Origin: Pictodentalium vernedei | Lineage: Eukaryota; Mollusca; Scaphopoda; Dentaliida; Dentaliidae | DNA: 64,000 bases | NCBI GenBank assembly: GCA_031216915.1 | Contig: CM062292.1 | Coordinates: forward strand, 10,355,920-10,419,919 | Direction: 5' to 3' | Part shown: piece after piece, positions 24,101 through 38,967 of the stretch | How positions within the stretch are numbered: position 1 is the first letter of the stretch | Layout: each line of letters starts with the position of its first letter | Program-made: the position numbers and the translations under genes | The notes under the pieces: generated by a model | What the model was told of the DNA's origin: nothing | Databases searched by the model: none | What the model saw: only the letters and a program-made list of their open reading frames with translations

Positions 24101-27100
24101 GCCAGTCACGGCGTTGATAGTTACAGTTACTGAGAGGCAATCGCGGCGTTGAAATTGATAGTTACTAAGAGCCAATCGCGGCGTTGATAGTGATAGTTTC
24201 TGAGAGCAATAACAGCGTTGATAGCGATAGTTGCTGAGAGCCAATCACGGCGTTGATAGTGATAGTTGCTTAGAGCCAATTACGGCGATGATAGTGATAG
24301 TTACTGAGAGCAATAACGGCGTTGATAGCGATAGTTTCTGAGAGCCAATAACGGCGTTGATAGTGATAGTTACTGAGAGGCAATCGCGGCGTTGATAGTG
24401 ATAGTTACTGAGAGCCAATAACGGCGTTGATAGTGATAGTTACTGAGAGCAATAACGGCGTTGATAGTGATAGTTACTGAGAGGCAATCACGGCCTTGAT
24501 AGTGATAGTTACTGAGAGCAATAACGGCGTTGAAAGTGATAGGTACTGAGAGCAATAACGGCGTTGATAGCGATAGTTACTGAGAGCAATAACGGCGTTG
24601 ATAGTGATAGTTACTGAAAGCCAATAACGGCGTTGATAGTGATTGTTACTGAGAGCCAATCACGGCGTTGGTAGTGATAGTTACTGAGAGCAATAACGGC
24701 GTTGATAGGGATAGTTACTGAGAAACAATCACGGCGTTGATAGCGATAGTTAATGAGAGCCAGTCACGGCGTTGATAGTTACAGTTACTGAGAGGCAATC
24801 GCGGCGTTGAAATTGATAGTTACTAAGAGCCAATCACGGCGTTGATAGTGATAGTTACTGGGAGCCAATCAGGGCATTGACAGTGATAGTTACTGAGAGC
24901 AATAACGGCGTTGATAGTTATAGTTACTGAGAGGCAATCGCGACGTTGAAATTGATAGTTACTAAGAGCCAATCACTGCGACGATATTGATAGTTACTAA
25001 GAGCCAATCACGGCGTTCATAGTGATAGTTACTGAGAGCCAATCACGGCGTTGAAAGTGATAGTTACTGAGAGCCTATCACAGCGTCGATATTGATAGTT
25101 AGTAAGAGCCAATCACGGCGTTCATAGTGATAGTTACTGAGAGCCAATCGTGGCGTTGATAGTGATAGTTACTGAGAGCCAATCACGGCGTTGTTAGTGA
25201 TAGTTACTGAGAGCCAATCACGGTGTTGAAGGTGATAGTTACTGACAGCCAATCACAACGTCGATATTGATAGTTACTAAGAGCCAATCACGGCGTTCAA
25301 AGTGATAGTTACTGAGAGCCAATCACGGCGTTGATAGTGATAGTTACTGAGAGCCAATCACGGCGTTGTTAGTGATAGTTACTGAGAGCCAATCACGGCG
25401 TTGATAGTGATAGTTTCTGAGAGCCAATCACGGAGTTGATAGTGATAGTTACTGAGAACCAATCAGGGCGTTCATAGTGATAGTTACTGAGTGCAATAAC
25501 GGAGTTCAGAGTGATAGTTTCTGAGAGCCAATCACGGAGTTGATAGTGATAGTTACTGAGAACCAATCACGGCGTTCATAGTGACAGTTACTGAGAGCAA
25601 TAACGGAGTTGAGAGTGATAGTTACTGAGAGCAATAACGGCGTTGATAGCGATAGTTACTGAGAGCCAATAACGGCGTTGATAGTGATAGTTACTGAGAG
25701 GCAATCGCGGCGTTGATAGTGATAGTTACTGAGAGCCAATAACGGCGTTGATAGTGATAGTTACTGAGAGCAATAACGGCGTTGATAGTGATAGTTACTG
25801 AGAGGCAATCACGGCCTTGATAGTGATAGTTACTGAGAGCAATAACGGCGTTGAAAGTGATAGTTACTGAGAGCAATAACGGCGTTGATAGCGATAGTTA
25901 CTGAGAGCAATAACGGCGTTGATAGTGATAGTTACTGAAAGCCAATAACGGCGTTGATAGTGGTTGTTACTGAGAGCCAATCACGGCGTTGGTAGTGATA
26001 GTTACTGAGAGCAATAACGGCGTTGATAGGGATAGTTACTGAGAAACAATCACGGCGTTTATAGCGATAGTTACTGAGAGCCAGTCACGGCGTTGATAGT
26101 TACAGTTACTGAGAGGCAATCGCGGCGTTGAAATTGATAGTTACTTAGAGCCAATCACGGCGTTGATAGTGATAGTTACTGGGAGCCAATCACGGCATTG
26201 ACAGTGATAGTTACTGAGAGCAATAACGACGCGGATAGTTATAGTTACTGAGAGGCAATCGCTACGTTGAAATTGATAGTTACTAAGAGCCAATCACTGC
26301 GACGATATTGATAGTTACTAAGAGCCAATCACGGCGTTCATAGTGATAGTTACTGAGAGCCAATCACGGTGTTGAAAGTGATAGTTACTGAGAGCCAATC
26401 ACAGCGTCGATATTGATAGTTATTAAGAGCCAATCACGGCGTTCATAGTGATAGTTACTGGGAGCTAATCACGGCGTTGATAGTGATAGTTACTGAGAGC
26501 CAATCACGGCGTTGTTAGTGATAGTTACTGAGAGCCAATCACGGTATTGAAAGTGATAGTTACTGACAACCAATCACAGCGTCGATATTGATAGTTACTA
26601 AGAACCAATCACGCCGTTCAAAGTGATAGTTACTGAGAGCCAATCACGGCATTGATAGTGATAGTTACTGAGAGCCAATCACGGCGTTGTTAGTGATAGT
26701 TACTGAGAGCCAATCACGGCGTTGATAGTGATAGTTTCTGAGAGCCAGTCACGGAGTTGATAGTGATAGTTACTGAGAACCAATCACGGCGTTCATAGTG
26801 ATAGTTACTGAGAGCAATAACGGAGTTGAGAGTGATAGTTACTGAGAGCCAATCACGGCGTTGTTAGTGATAGTTACTGAGAGCCAATCACGGCGTTGAT
26901 AGTGATAGTTACTGAGAGCCAATCACGGCGTTGATAGTGATAGTTTCTGAGAGCCAATCACGGAGTTGATAGTGATAGTTACTGAGAACAAATCACGGCG
27001 TTCATAGTGATAGTTACTGAGAGCAATAACGGCGTTGATAGTGATAGTTACTAAGAGCCAATCACGGCGTTGATAGTGATAGTTACTGAGAGCAATAACG

Positions 27101-30100
27101 GAGTTGATAGTGATAGTTACGGAGAGCCGATCACGGCGTTGATAGTGATAGTTACTAAGTGCCAGTCACGGAGTTGATAATGATAGTTACTGAGAACCAA
27201 TCACGGCGTTCATAATAATAATTATTGAGAGCAATAACGGCGTTGGTAGTGATAGTTACTAAGAGCGATAACGGCGTCAATAGTGATAGTTACTGAGAGC
27301 AATAACGGCGTCGATAGTGACAGTTACAAAGGGCAATAACGGCGTTGATAGTGATAGTTACTAAGAGCCAATCACGGCGTAGATAGTGATAGTTACTGAG
27401 TGCAATAACAGCGTTGATAGTGATAGTTACTAAGTGCCAGTCACGGAGTTGATAATGATAGTTACTGAGAACCAATCGCGGCGTTCATAATAATAATTAT
27501 TGAGAGCAATAACGGCGTTGGTAGTGATAGTTACTAAGAGCAATAACGGCGTCGATAGTGATAGTTACTGAGAGCAATTACGGCGTCGATAGTGACAGTG
27601 ACAAAGAGCAATAACGGCGTTGATAGTGATAGTTACTAAGAGCCAATCAGGGCATTGATAGTGATAGTTACTGAGAGCCAATCACGGCGTTGATAGTGAT
27701 AGTTACTGAGAGCAATAACGGCGTTGATAGTGATATTTACTGAGAGCCAATCACGGCGTTGATAGTGATAGTTGCTAAGAGCCAATTACGGCGTTGATAG
27801 TGATAGTTACTGAGAAACAATCACGGCGTTGATAGCGATAGTTACTGAGAGCCAATCAAGGCGTTGATAGCGATAGTTACTGAGAGCCAGTCACGGCGTT
27901 GATAGTTACAGTTACTGAGAGGCAATCGCGACGTTGAAATTGATAGTTACTAAGAGTCAATCACGGCGTTGATAGTGATAGTTACTAGGAGCCAATCACG
28001 GCGTTGATAGTGATAGTTACTGAGAGCAATAACGGAGCTGATAGTGATAGTTACTGAACGGCAATAACAGCGTTGATGGTGATAGTTACTGAGAGGCAAT
28101 CGCTACGTTGATAGTGATAGTTGCTGAGAGCCAATCGCGACGTTGATAGTGATAGTTGCTGAGAGCCAATCACGGCGTTGATAGTGATAGTTACTGAGAG
28201 GCAATCGCGGCGTTGATAGTGATAGTTACTGGGAGCCAATTACGGCGTTGATAGTGATAGTTACTGAGAGCAATAACGGCGTTGATAGCGATAGTTACTG
28301 AGAGCAATAACGGCGTTGATAGTGATAGTTACTGAAAGCCAATAACGGCGTTGATAGTGATTGTTACTGAGAGCCAATCACGGCGTTGGTAGTGATAGTT
28401 ACTGAGAGCAATAACGGCGTTGATAGGGATAGTTACTGAGAAACAATCACGGCGTTGATAGCGATAGTTAATGAGAGCCAGTCACGGCGTTGATAGTTAC
28501 AGTTACTGAGAGGCAATCGCGGCGTTGAAATTGATAGTTACTAAGAGCCAATCACGGCGTTGATAGTGAAAGTTACTGGGAGCCAATCAGGGCATTGACA
28601 GTGATAGTTACTGAGAGCAATAACGGCGTTGATAGTTATAGTTACTGAGAGGCAATCGCGACGTTGAAATTGATAGTTACTAAGAGCCAATCACTGCGAC
28701 GATATTGATAGTTACTAAGAGCCAATCACGGCGTTCATAGTGATAGTTACTGAGAGCCAATCACGGCGTTGAAAGTGATAGTTACTGAGAGCCAATCACA
28801 GCGTCGATATTGATAGTTAGTAAGAGCCAATCACGGCGTTCATAGTGATAGTTACTGAGAGCCAATCGTGGCGTTGATAGTGATAGTTACTGAGAGCCAA
28901 TCACGGCGTTGTTAGTGATAGTTACTGAGAGCAAATCACGGTGTTGAAGGTGATAGTTACTGACAGCCAATCACAGCGTCGATATTGATAGTTACTAAGA
29001 GCCAATCACGGCGTTCAAAGTGATAGTTACTGAGAGCCAATCACGGCGTTGATAGTGATAGTTACTGAGAGCCAATCACGGAGTTGATAGTGATAGTTAC
29101 TGAGAACCAATCACGGCGTTGATAGTGATAGTTTCTGAGAGCCAATCACGGAGTTGATAGTGATAGTTACTGAGAACCAATCACGGCGTTCATTGTGATA
29201 GTTACTGAGTGCAATAACGGCGTTGAGAGTGATAGTTTCTGAGAGCCAATCACGGAGTTGATAGTGATAGTTACTGAGAACCAATCACGGCGTTCATAGT
29301 GACAGTTACTGAGAGCAATAACGGAGTTGAGAGTGATAGTTACTGAGAGCAATAACGGCGTTGATAGCGATAGTTACTGAGAGCCAATAACGGCGTTGAT
29401 AGTGACAGTTACTGAGAGGCAATCGCGGCGTTGATAGTGATAGTTACTGAGAGCCAATAACGGCGTTGATAGTGATAGTTACTGAGAGCAATAACGGCGT
29501 TGATAGTGATAGTTACTGAGAGGCAATCACGGCCTTGATAGTGATAGTTACTGAGAGCAATAACGGCGTTGAAAGTGATAGTTACTGAGAGCAATAACGG
29601 CGTTGATAGCGATAGTTACTGAGAGCAATAACGGCGTTGATAGTGATAGTTACTGAAAGCCAATAACGGCGTTGATAGTGATTGTTACTGAGAGCCAATC
29701 ACAGCGTTGGTAGTGATAGTTACTGAGAGCAATAACGGCGTTGATAGGGATAGTTACTGAGAAACAATCACGGCGTTTATAGCGATAGTTACTGAGAGCC
29801 AGTCACGGCGTTGATAGTTACAGTTACTGAGAGGCAATCGCGGCGTTGATAGCGATAGTTACTGTGAGCAATAACGGCGTTGATAGTGATAGTTACTGAA
29901 AGCCAATAACGGCGTTGATAGTGATTGTTACTGAGAGCCAATCACAGCGTTGGTAGTGATAGTTACTGAGAGCAATAACGGCGTTGATAGGGATAGTTAC
30001 TGAGAAACAATCACGGCGTTTATAGCGATAGTTACTGAGAGCCAGTCACGGCGTTGATAGTTACAGTTACTGAGAGGCAATCGCGGCGTTGAAATTGATA

Positions 30101-33100
30101 GTTACTTAGAGCCAATCACGGCGTTGATAGTGATAGTTACTGGGAGCCAATCACGGCATTGACAGTGATAGTTACTGAGAGCAATAACGACGTTGATAGT
30201 TATAGTTACTGAGAGGCAATCGCTACGTTGAAATTGATAGTTACTAAGAGCCAATCACTGCGACGATATTGATAGTTACTAAGAGCCAATCACGGCGTTC
30301 ATAGTGATAGTTACTGAGAGCCAATCACGGTGTTGAAAGTGATAGTTACTGAGAGCCAATCACAGCGTCGATATTGATAGTTATTAAGAGCCAATCACGG
30401 CGTTCATAGTGATAGTTACTGGGAGCCAATCACGGCGTTGATAGTGATAGTTACTGAGAGCCAATCACGGCGTTGTTAGTGATAGTTACTGAGAGCCAAT
30501 CACGGTATTGAAAGTGATAGTTACTGACAACCAATCACAGCGTCGATATTGATAGTTACTAAGAACCAATCACGCCGTTCAAAGTGATAGTTACTGAGAG
30601 CCAATCACGGCGTTGATAGTGATAGTTACTGAGAGCCAATCACGGCGTTGTTAGTGATAGTTACTGAGAGCCAATCACGGCGTTGATAGTGATAGTTTCT
30701 GAGAGCCAGTCACGGAGTTGATAGTGATAGTTACTGAGAACCAATCACGGCGTTCATAGTGATAGTTACTGAGAGCAATAACGGAGTTGAGAGTGATAGT
30801 TACTGAGAGCCAATCACGGCGTTGTTAGTGATAGTTACTGATAGCCAATCACGGCGTTGATAGTGATAGTTACTGAGAGCCAATCACGGCGTTGATAGTG
30901 ATAGTTTCTGAGAGCCAATCAAGGAGTTGATAGTGATAGTTACTGAGAACAAATCACGGCGTTCATAGTGATAGTTACTGAGAGCAATAACGGCGTTGAT
31001 AGTGATAGTTACTAAGAGCCAATCACGGCGTTGATAGTGATAGTTACTGAGAGCAATAACGGAGTTGATACTGATAGTTACGGAGAGCCGATCACGGCGT
31101 TGATAGTGATAGTTACTAAGTGCCAGTCACGGAGTTGATAATGATAGTTACTGAGAACCAATCGCGGCGTTCATAATAATAATTATTGAGAGCAATAACG
31201 GCGTTGGTAGTGATAGTTACTAAGAGCAAAAACGGCGTCGATAGTGATAGTTACTGAGAGCAATTACGGCGTCGATAGTGACAGTTACAAAAAGCAATAA
31301 CGGCGTTGATAGTGATAGTTACTAAGAGCCAATCACGGCATTGATAGTGATAGTTACTGAGAGCCAATCACGGCGTTGATAGTGATGTTACTGAGAGCAA
31401 TAACGGCGTTGATAGTGATATTTACTGAGAGCCAATCACGGCGTTGATAGTGATAGTTGCTAAGAGCCAATTACGGCGTTGATAGTGATAGTTACTGAGA
31501 AACAATCACGGCGTTGATAGCGATAGTTACTGAGAGCCAATCAAGGCGTTGATAGCGATAGTTACTGAGAGCCAGTCACGGCGTTGATAGTTACAGTTAC
31601 TGAGAGGCAATCGCGACGTTGAAATTGATAGTTACTAAGAGCCAATCACGGCGTTGATAGTGATAGTTACTAGGAGCCAATCACGGCGTTGATAGTGATA
31701 GTTACTGAGAGCAATAACGGAGCTGATAGTGATAGTTACTGAACGGCAATAACAGCGTTGATGGTGATAGTTACTGAGAGGCAATCGCTACGTTGATAGT
31801 GATAGTTGCTGAGAGCCAATCGCGACGTTGATAGTGATAGTTGCTGAGAGCCAATCACGGCGTTGATAGTGATAGTTACTGAGAGGCAATCGCGGCGTTG
31901 ATAGTGATAGTTACTGGGAGCCAATTACGGCGTTGATAGTGATAGTTACTGAGAGCAATAACGGCGTTGATAGCGATAGTTACTGAGAGCCAATAACGGG
32001 TTTGATAGTGATAGTTACTGAGAGCAGTAACGGCGTTGATCGTGATAGTTACTGAGAGGCAATCGCGGCGTTGATAGTGATGGTTACTGAGAGCAATAAC
32101 GGCGTTGATAGTGATAGTTACTGAGAGCAATAACGGCGTTGGTAGTGATAGTTACTGAGAGCCAATCACGGCGTTGATAGTGATAGTTACTGAGAGCAAT
32201 AACGGCGTTGATAGTGATAGTTACTGAGAGCAATAACGGCGTTGATAGTGATAGTTACTGAGGACCAATAACGGCGTTGATAGTGATAGTTACTGAGAGG
32301 CAATCGCGGCGTTGAAATTGATAGTTACTAAGAGTCAATCACAGCGTCGATATTGATAGTTACAAAGAGCCAATCACGGCGTTCATAGTGATAGTTACTG
32401 AGAGAAATAATGGCGTTGATAGTGATAGTTACTGAGAGCAATAATGGCGTACATAGTGATAGTTACTGAGAGCAATAACGGAGTTGAGAGTGGTAGGTGC
32501 TGAGAGCAATAACGGCGTTGACAGTGATAGTTACTGAGAGCAATAAGGGTGTTGATAGTGATACTTACTAAGAGCCAATCACGGCGTGGATAGTGATAGT
32601 TACTGAGAGCCAATCACGGCGTTGATAGTAATAGTTACTAAGAGCAATAACGGCGTTGATAGTGATAGTTACTGAGAGCAATAACGGAGTTGAGAGTGAT
32701 AGTTACTGAGAGCCAATCACGGCGTTGATAGTGATAGTTACTAAGAGCCAATCAAGGAGTTGATAGTGATAGTTACTGAGAGCCAATCACGGCGTTGATA
32801 GTGATAGTTACTGAGAGTCAATCACGGCGTTGATAGTGATAGTTACTGAGAGCAATAACGGCGTTGATAGTGATAGTTACTGAGATCAATAACGGCGTTG
32901 GTAGTGAGAGTTACTAAGAGCCAATCAAGGAGTTGATAGTGATAGTTACTGAGAGCCAATCACGGCGTTGATAGTGATAGTTACTAAGAGCCAATTACGG
33001 CGTTGATAGTGATAGTTACTGAGAAACAATCACGGCGTTGATAGCCATAGTTACTGAGAGCCAATCACGGCGTTGATAGCGATGGTTACTGAGAGCCAGT

Positions 33101-35879
33101 CACGGCGTTGATAGTTACAGTTACTGAGAGGCAATCGCGACGTTGAAATTGATAGTTATTAAGAGCCAATCACGGTGTTGATAGTGATAGTTACTAGGAG
33201 CCAATTACGGCGTTCATAGTGATATTTACTGAGAGCCAATCGCGGCGTTGATAGTGATAGTTACTGAGAGCAATAACGGAGCTGATAGCGATAGTTACTG
33301 AGAGGCAATAACGGCGTTGATGGTGATAGTTACTGAGAGGCAATCGCTACGTTGATAGTGATAGTTGCTGAGAGCCAATCGCGACGTTGATAGTGATAGT
33401 TGCTGACAGCCAATCACGGCGTTGATAGTGATAGTTACTAAGTGCCAGTCACGGAGTTGATAATGATAGTTACTGAGAACCAATCACGGCGTTCATGGTG
33501 ATAGTTACTGAGAGCAATAACGGCGTTGGTAGTAATAGTTACTAAGAGCAATAACGGCGTTGACAGTGATAGTTACTGAGAGCAATAAGGGTGTTGATAG
33601 TGATAGTTACTAAGAGCCAATCACGGCGTCGATAGTGATAGTTACTAAGAGCCAATCACGAAGTTGATAATGATAGATACTGAGAACCAATCACGGCGTT
33701 CATAGTGATAGTTACTGAGAGCCAATCACGGCGTTGATAGTGATAGTTACTGAGAGCCAATCACGGCGTTGATAGTGATAGTTACTGAGAGCCAATCACG
33801 GTGTTGATTGTGATAGTTACTAAGTGCCAGTCGCGGAGTTGATAGTGATAGTTACTAAGAGCCAATCACGGCGTCGGTAGTGATAGTTACTGAAAGCAAT
33901 AACGGCGTTCATAGCGATAGTTACTGAGAGCAATAACGGAGTTGAGAGTGATAGGTGCTGAGAGCAATAACGGCGTTGACAGTGATAGTTATTGAGAGCA
34001 ATAACGGCGTTGATAGTGATAGTTACTGAGAGCCAATCACCGCGTTGATAGTGATAGTTACTGAGAGCCAATAACGGCGTCGATAGTGATAGTTACTGAA
34101 AGCAATAACGGCGTTGATAGTGATAGTTACTAAGAACCAATCATGGCGTTGATAGTGATAGTTACTGAGAGCCAATCACGGCGTTGATAGTGATAGTTAC
34201 TGAGAGCCAATCACGGCGTTGGTAGTGATAGTTACTGAGAACCAATAACGGCGTTGATAGTGATAGTTACTGAGAGCCAATAACGGCGTTGATAGTGATC
34301 GTTACTGCGAGCAATAACGGCGTTGATGGTGATTGTTACTGAGAGCCAATAACGGCGTCGATAGTGATAGTTACTGAAAGCAATAACGGCGTTGATAGTG
34401 ATAGTTACTAAGAACCGATCATGGCGTTGATAGTGATAGTTACTGAGAGCCAATCACGGCGTTGATAGTAATAGATACTAAGAGCCAATCATGGCGTTGG
34501 TAGTGATAGTTACTGAGAGCCAATCACGGCGTTGATAGTGATAGTTACTGAGAGCCAATCACGGCGTTGATAGTGATAGTTACTGAGAGCCAATCACGGC
34601 GTTGATAGTGATAGTTACTAAGTGCCAGTCACGGAGTTGATAGTGATAGTTACGGAGAGAAATAACGGCGTTGATAGTGATAGTTATTGAGAGCCAATAA
34701 CGGCGTTGATAGTGATCGTTACTGCGAGCAATAACGGCGTTGATGGTGATTGTTACTGAGAGCCAATAACGGCGTCGATAGTGGTAGTTACTGAAAGCAA
34801 TAACAGCGTTGATAGTGATAGTTACTAAGAGCCAATCATGGCGTTGATAGTGATAGTTACTGAGAGCCAATCACGGCGTTGATAGTGATAGTTACTGAGA
34901 GCCAATCACGGCGTTGATAGTGATAGTTACTGAGAGCCAATCACGGCGTTAATAGTGATAGTTACTAAGTGCCAGTCACGGAGTTGATAGTGATAGTTAC
35001 GGAGAGCAATAACGGCGTTGAGAGTGATAGGTACTGAGAGCCAATCACGGCGTTGATGGTGATAGTTACTAAGAGCCAATAACGGAGTTGATAGTGATAA
35101 TTACTAAGAGCCAATCACGGCGTTGATAGTGATAGTTTCTGAGAGCCAATCACGGCGTTGATAGAGATAGTTACAGAGAGCCAGTCACGGCGTTGATAGT
35201 GATAGTTACTAAGAACCAATAACGGCGTCGATAGTGATAGTTACTGAGAGCAATAACGGCGTCGATAGTGATGGTTACTAAGAACCAATAACGGCGTCGA
35301 TAGTGATAGTTACTAAGAGCCAATCACGGCGTTGGTAGTGATAGTTACTGAGAGCAATAACGGCGTTGATAGTGATAGTTACTGAGAGCCAATCACGGCG
35401 TTGATAGTGATAGTTACTGAGAGCCAATCGCGGCGTTGATAGTGAAAGTTACTGAGAGCAATAACGGCGTCGATAGTGATAGTTACGAAGAGCCAATCAT
35501 GGCGTTGATGGTGATAGTTATTGAGAGCCAATCACGGCGTTGATAGTGATAGTTACTGAGAGCCAATTACGGCGTCGATAGTTATAGTTACTGAGAGCCA
35601 ATCATGGCGTTGATAGTGATAGTTATTGAGAGCCAATCACGGCGTTGATAGTGATAGTTATTGAGAGCCAATCACGGCGTTGATAGTGATAGTTACTGAG
35701 AGCCAATTACGGCGTCGATAGTGATAGTTACGAAGAGCCAATCATGGCGTTGATAGTGATAGTTATTGAGAGCGAATCACGGCGTTGATAGTGATAGTTA
35801 TTGAGAGCCAATAACAGCGTCGATAGCGATAGTTACTGAGAGCAATAACGGCGCTGAGAGTGATAGTTATTGAGAGCCA

Positions 35880-38800
35880 ATCACGGCGTTGATAGTGATA
35901 GTTACTAAGAGCCAATTACGGCGTCGATAGTTATAGTTACTGAGAAAAAATCACGGCGTTGATAGCGATAGTTACTGAGAGCCAGTCACGGCGTTGATAG
36001 TTACAGTTACTGAGAGGCAATCGCGGCGTTGAAATTGATAGTTACTAAGAGCCAATCGCGGCGTTAATAGTGATAGTTTCTGAGAGCAATAACAGCGTTG
36101 ATAGCGATAGTTGCTGAGAACAAATCACGGCGTTGATAGTGATAGTTGCTGAGAGCCAATTACGGCGTTGATAGTGATAGTTACTGAGAGCAATAACGGC
36201 GTTGATAGCGATAGTTACTGAGAGCCAATAACGGCGTTGATAGTGATAGTTACTGAGAGCAATCACGGCGTTGATTGTGACAGTTACTAATAGCCAATCA
36301 CGGCGTTGATGGTGATAGTTAGTGAGAGCAATCACGGCGTTGATAGTGATAGTTACTGAGAGCCAATCAAGGCGTTGATAGTGACAGTTACTGAGAGCCA
36401 ATCACGGCGTTGATAGTGATAGTTACTGAGAGGAATCACGGCGTTGATTGTGTTAGTTACTGAGAGCCAATCACGGCGTTGATAGTGATAGTTACTGAGA
36501 GCCAATTACGGCGTCGATAGTGACAGTTACTAGGAGCCAATCACGACGATGATAGTGATAGTTACTGAGAGCAATCACGGCGTTGACAGTGATAGTTACT
36601 GAGAGCCAATCACGGCGTTGATAGTGACAGTTACTAGGAACCAATCACGGCGTTGATAGTGATAGTTACTAAAAGCCAATAACGGCGTTGACAGTGATAG
36701 TTACTGAGAGCCAATCACGGCGTTGATAGTGATAGTTACTGAGAGCCAATCACGGCGTTGATAGTGATAGTTACTGAGAGCAATAACGGCGTTGATAGTG
36801 ATAGTTACTGAGAGCCAATCACGGCGTTGATAGTGATTATTACTGAGAGCCAATAACGGCGTTGATAGTGATAGTTACTGAGAGCCAATCACGGCGTTGG
36901 TAGTGATAGTTACTGAGAGCCAATAACGGCGTTGATAGTGATAGTTCCTGAGAGCCAATAACGGCGTTGATAGTGATCGTTACTGCGAGCAATAACGGCG
37001 TTGATGGTGATTGTTACTGAGAGCCAATAACGGCGTTGATAGTGATAGTTGCTGAGAGCCAATCACGGCGTTGATAGTGATAGTTACTGAGAGCCAATAA
37101 CGGCGTTGATAGTGACCCTTACTGCGAGCAATAACAGCGTTGATAGTGCTTGATGCTGAGAGCCAATAACGGCGTTGATAGTGATAGTTACTGAGAGCCA
37201 ATCACAGCGTTGATAGTGATAGTTACTGAGAGCCAATAACGGCGTTGATTGTGATAGTTACTGAGAGCCAATAACCGCGTTGATAGTGATCGTTTCTGCG
37301 AGCAATAGCGGCGTTGATGGTGATAGATACTAAAAGCCAATCAAAGCGTTGATAATGATAGTTACTGAGAGCAATAACGGAGTCGATAGTGATAGTTACT
37401 GAGAGCCAATAACGGAGTCGATAGTGATAGTTACTGAGAGCAATAACAGCATTGATAGTGGTAGTTACTGAGAGCAATAACGGCGTTGATAGCGATAGTT
37501 ACTAAAAGCCAATCACGGCGTTGATAGTGATAGTTACTGAGAGCCAATCACGGCGTTGATACTGATAGTTACTGAGAGCAATAACGGCGTTGATAGTGAT
37601 AGTTTCTGAGAGCCAATCACGGCGTTGATAGTGATAGTTACTGAGAGCAATCACGGCGTTGATAGTGATAGTTACTGAGAGCCAATCACGGCGTTGATAG
37701 CGATAGTTACTGAGAGCAATAACGGAGTTGATAGTGATAGTTACTGAGAGCCAATCACGGCGTTGATAGTGATAGTTACTGAGAGCAACAACGGCGTTGA
37801 TAGCGATTGTTACTGAGAGCCAATAACGACGTTGATAGCGATAGTTACTGAGAGCAATAACGGCGTTGATAGCGATAGTTACTGAGAGCAATAACGGCGT
37901 TGATAATGATAGTTGCTGAGAGCCAATCACGGCGTTGATAGCGATAGTTACTGAGAGCAATAACGGCGTTGATAGCGCTAGTTACTGAGTGCAATAACGG
38001 CGTTGATAGTGGTAGTTACTGAGAGCAAATAACGGCGTTGACAGTGATAGTTACTGAGAGCCAGTCACGGCGTTGACAGTGATAGTTACTGAGAGCCAAT
38101 CACGGCGTTGATAGCGATAGTTACTGAGAGCAATAACGGAGTTGATAGCGATAGTTACTGAGAGCAATTACGGCGTTGATAGCGATAGTTACTAAAAGCC
38201 AATCACTGCGTTGATAGTGATTGTTACTGAGAGCCAATGACGGCGTTGATAGTGATAGTTACTGAGAGCCAATCACGGCGTTGATAGTGATAGTTACTGA
38301 GAGCCAATAACGGCATTGATAGTGATAGTTACTGAGAGCCATTCACGGCGTTGTTTGTGATAGTTACTGAGAACCAATAACGGCGTTGATAGTGATAGTT
38401 ACTGAGAACCAATAACGGCGTTGATAGTGATCGTTACTGCGAGCAATTACGGCGTTGATGGGGATAGTTACTGAGAGCCAATAACGGCGTTGATAGTGAT
38501 AGTTGCTGAGAGCCAATCACGGCGTTGATAGTGATAGTTACTAAGAGCCAATAACGGCGTTGATAGTGACCGTTACTGCGAGCAATAACAGCGTTGATAG
38601 TGATAGATGCTTAGAGCCAATAACGGCGTTGATAGTGATAGTTACTGAGAGCCAATAACGGCGTTGATAGTGATAGTTACTGAGAGCCAATAACGGCGTT
38701 GATAGTGATAGTTACTGAGAGCCAATAACGGCGTTGATAGTGATAGTTACTGAGAGCCAATAACGGCGTTGATAGTGATCGTTTCTGCGAGCAATAACGG

Positions 38801-38967
38801 CGTTGATGGTGATAGATACTAAAAGCCAATCAAGGCGTTGATAATGATAGTTACTGAGAGCAATAACGGAGTCGATAGTGATAGTTACTGAGAACCAATA
38901 ACGGAGTTGATAGTGATAGTTACTGAGAGCCAATCACGGCGTTGATAGTGATAGTTACTGAGAGCCA
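35880..38967 (+). repeat. Higher-order repeat, 3,088-bp copy 1
   Basis: This block of about 89 satellite units matches 38968-42055 unit for unit. The only differences I noticed were single bases, such as CTGCG at 36984 against CTTCG at 40072 and CACTGCG near 38205 against CACGGCG near 41293. The exact junction cannot be fixed to better than about one unit. Confidence 0.9.
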
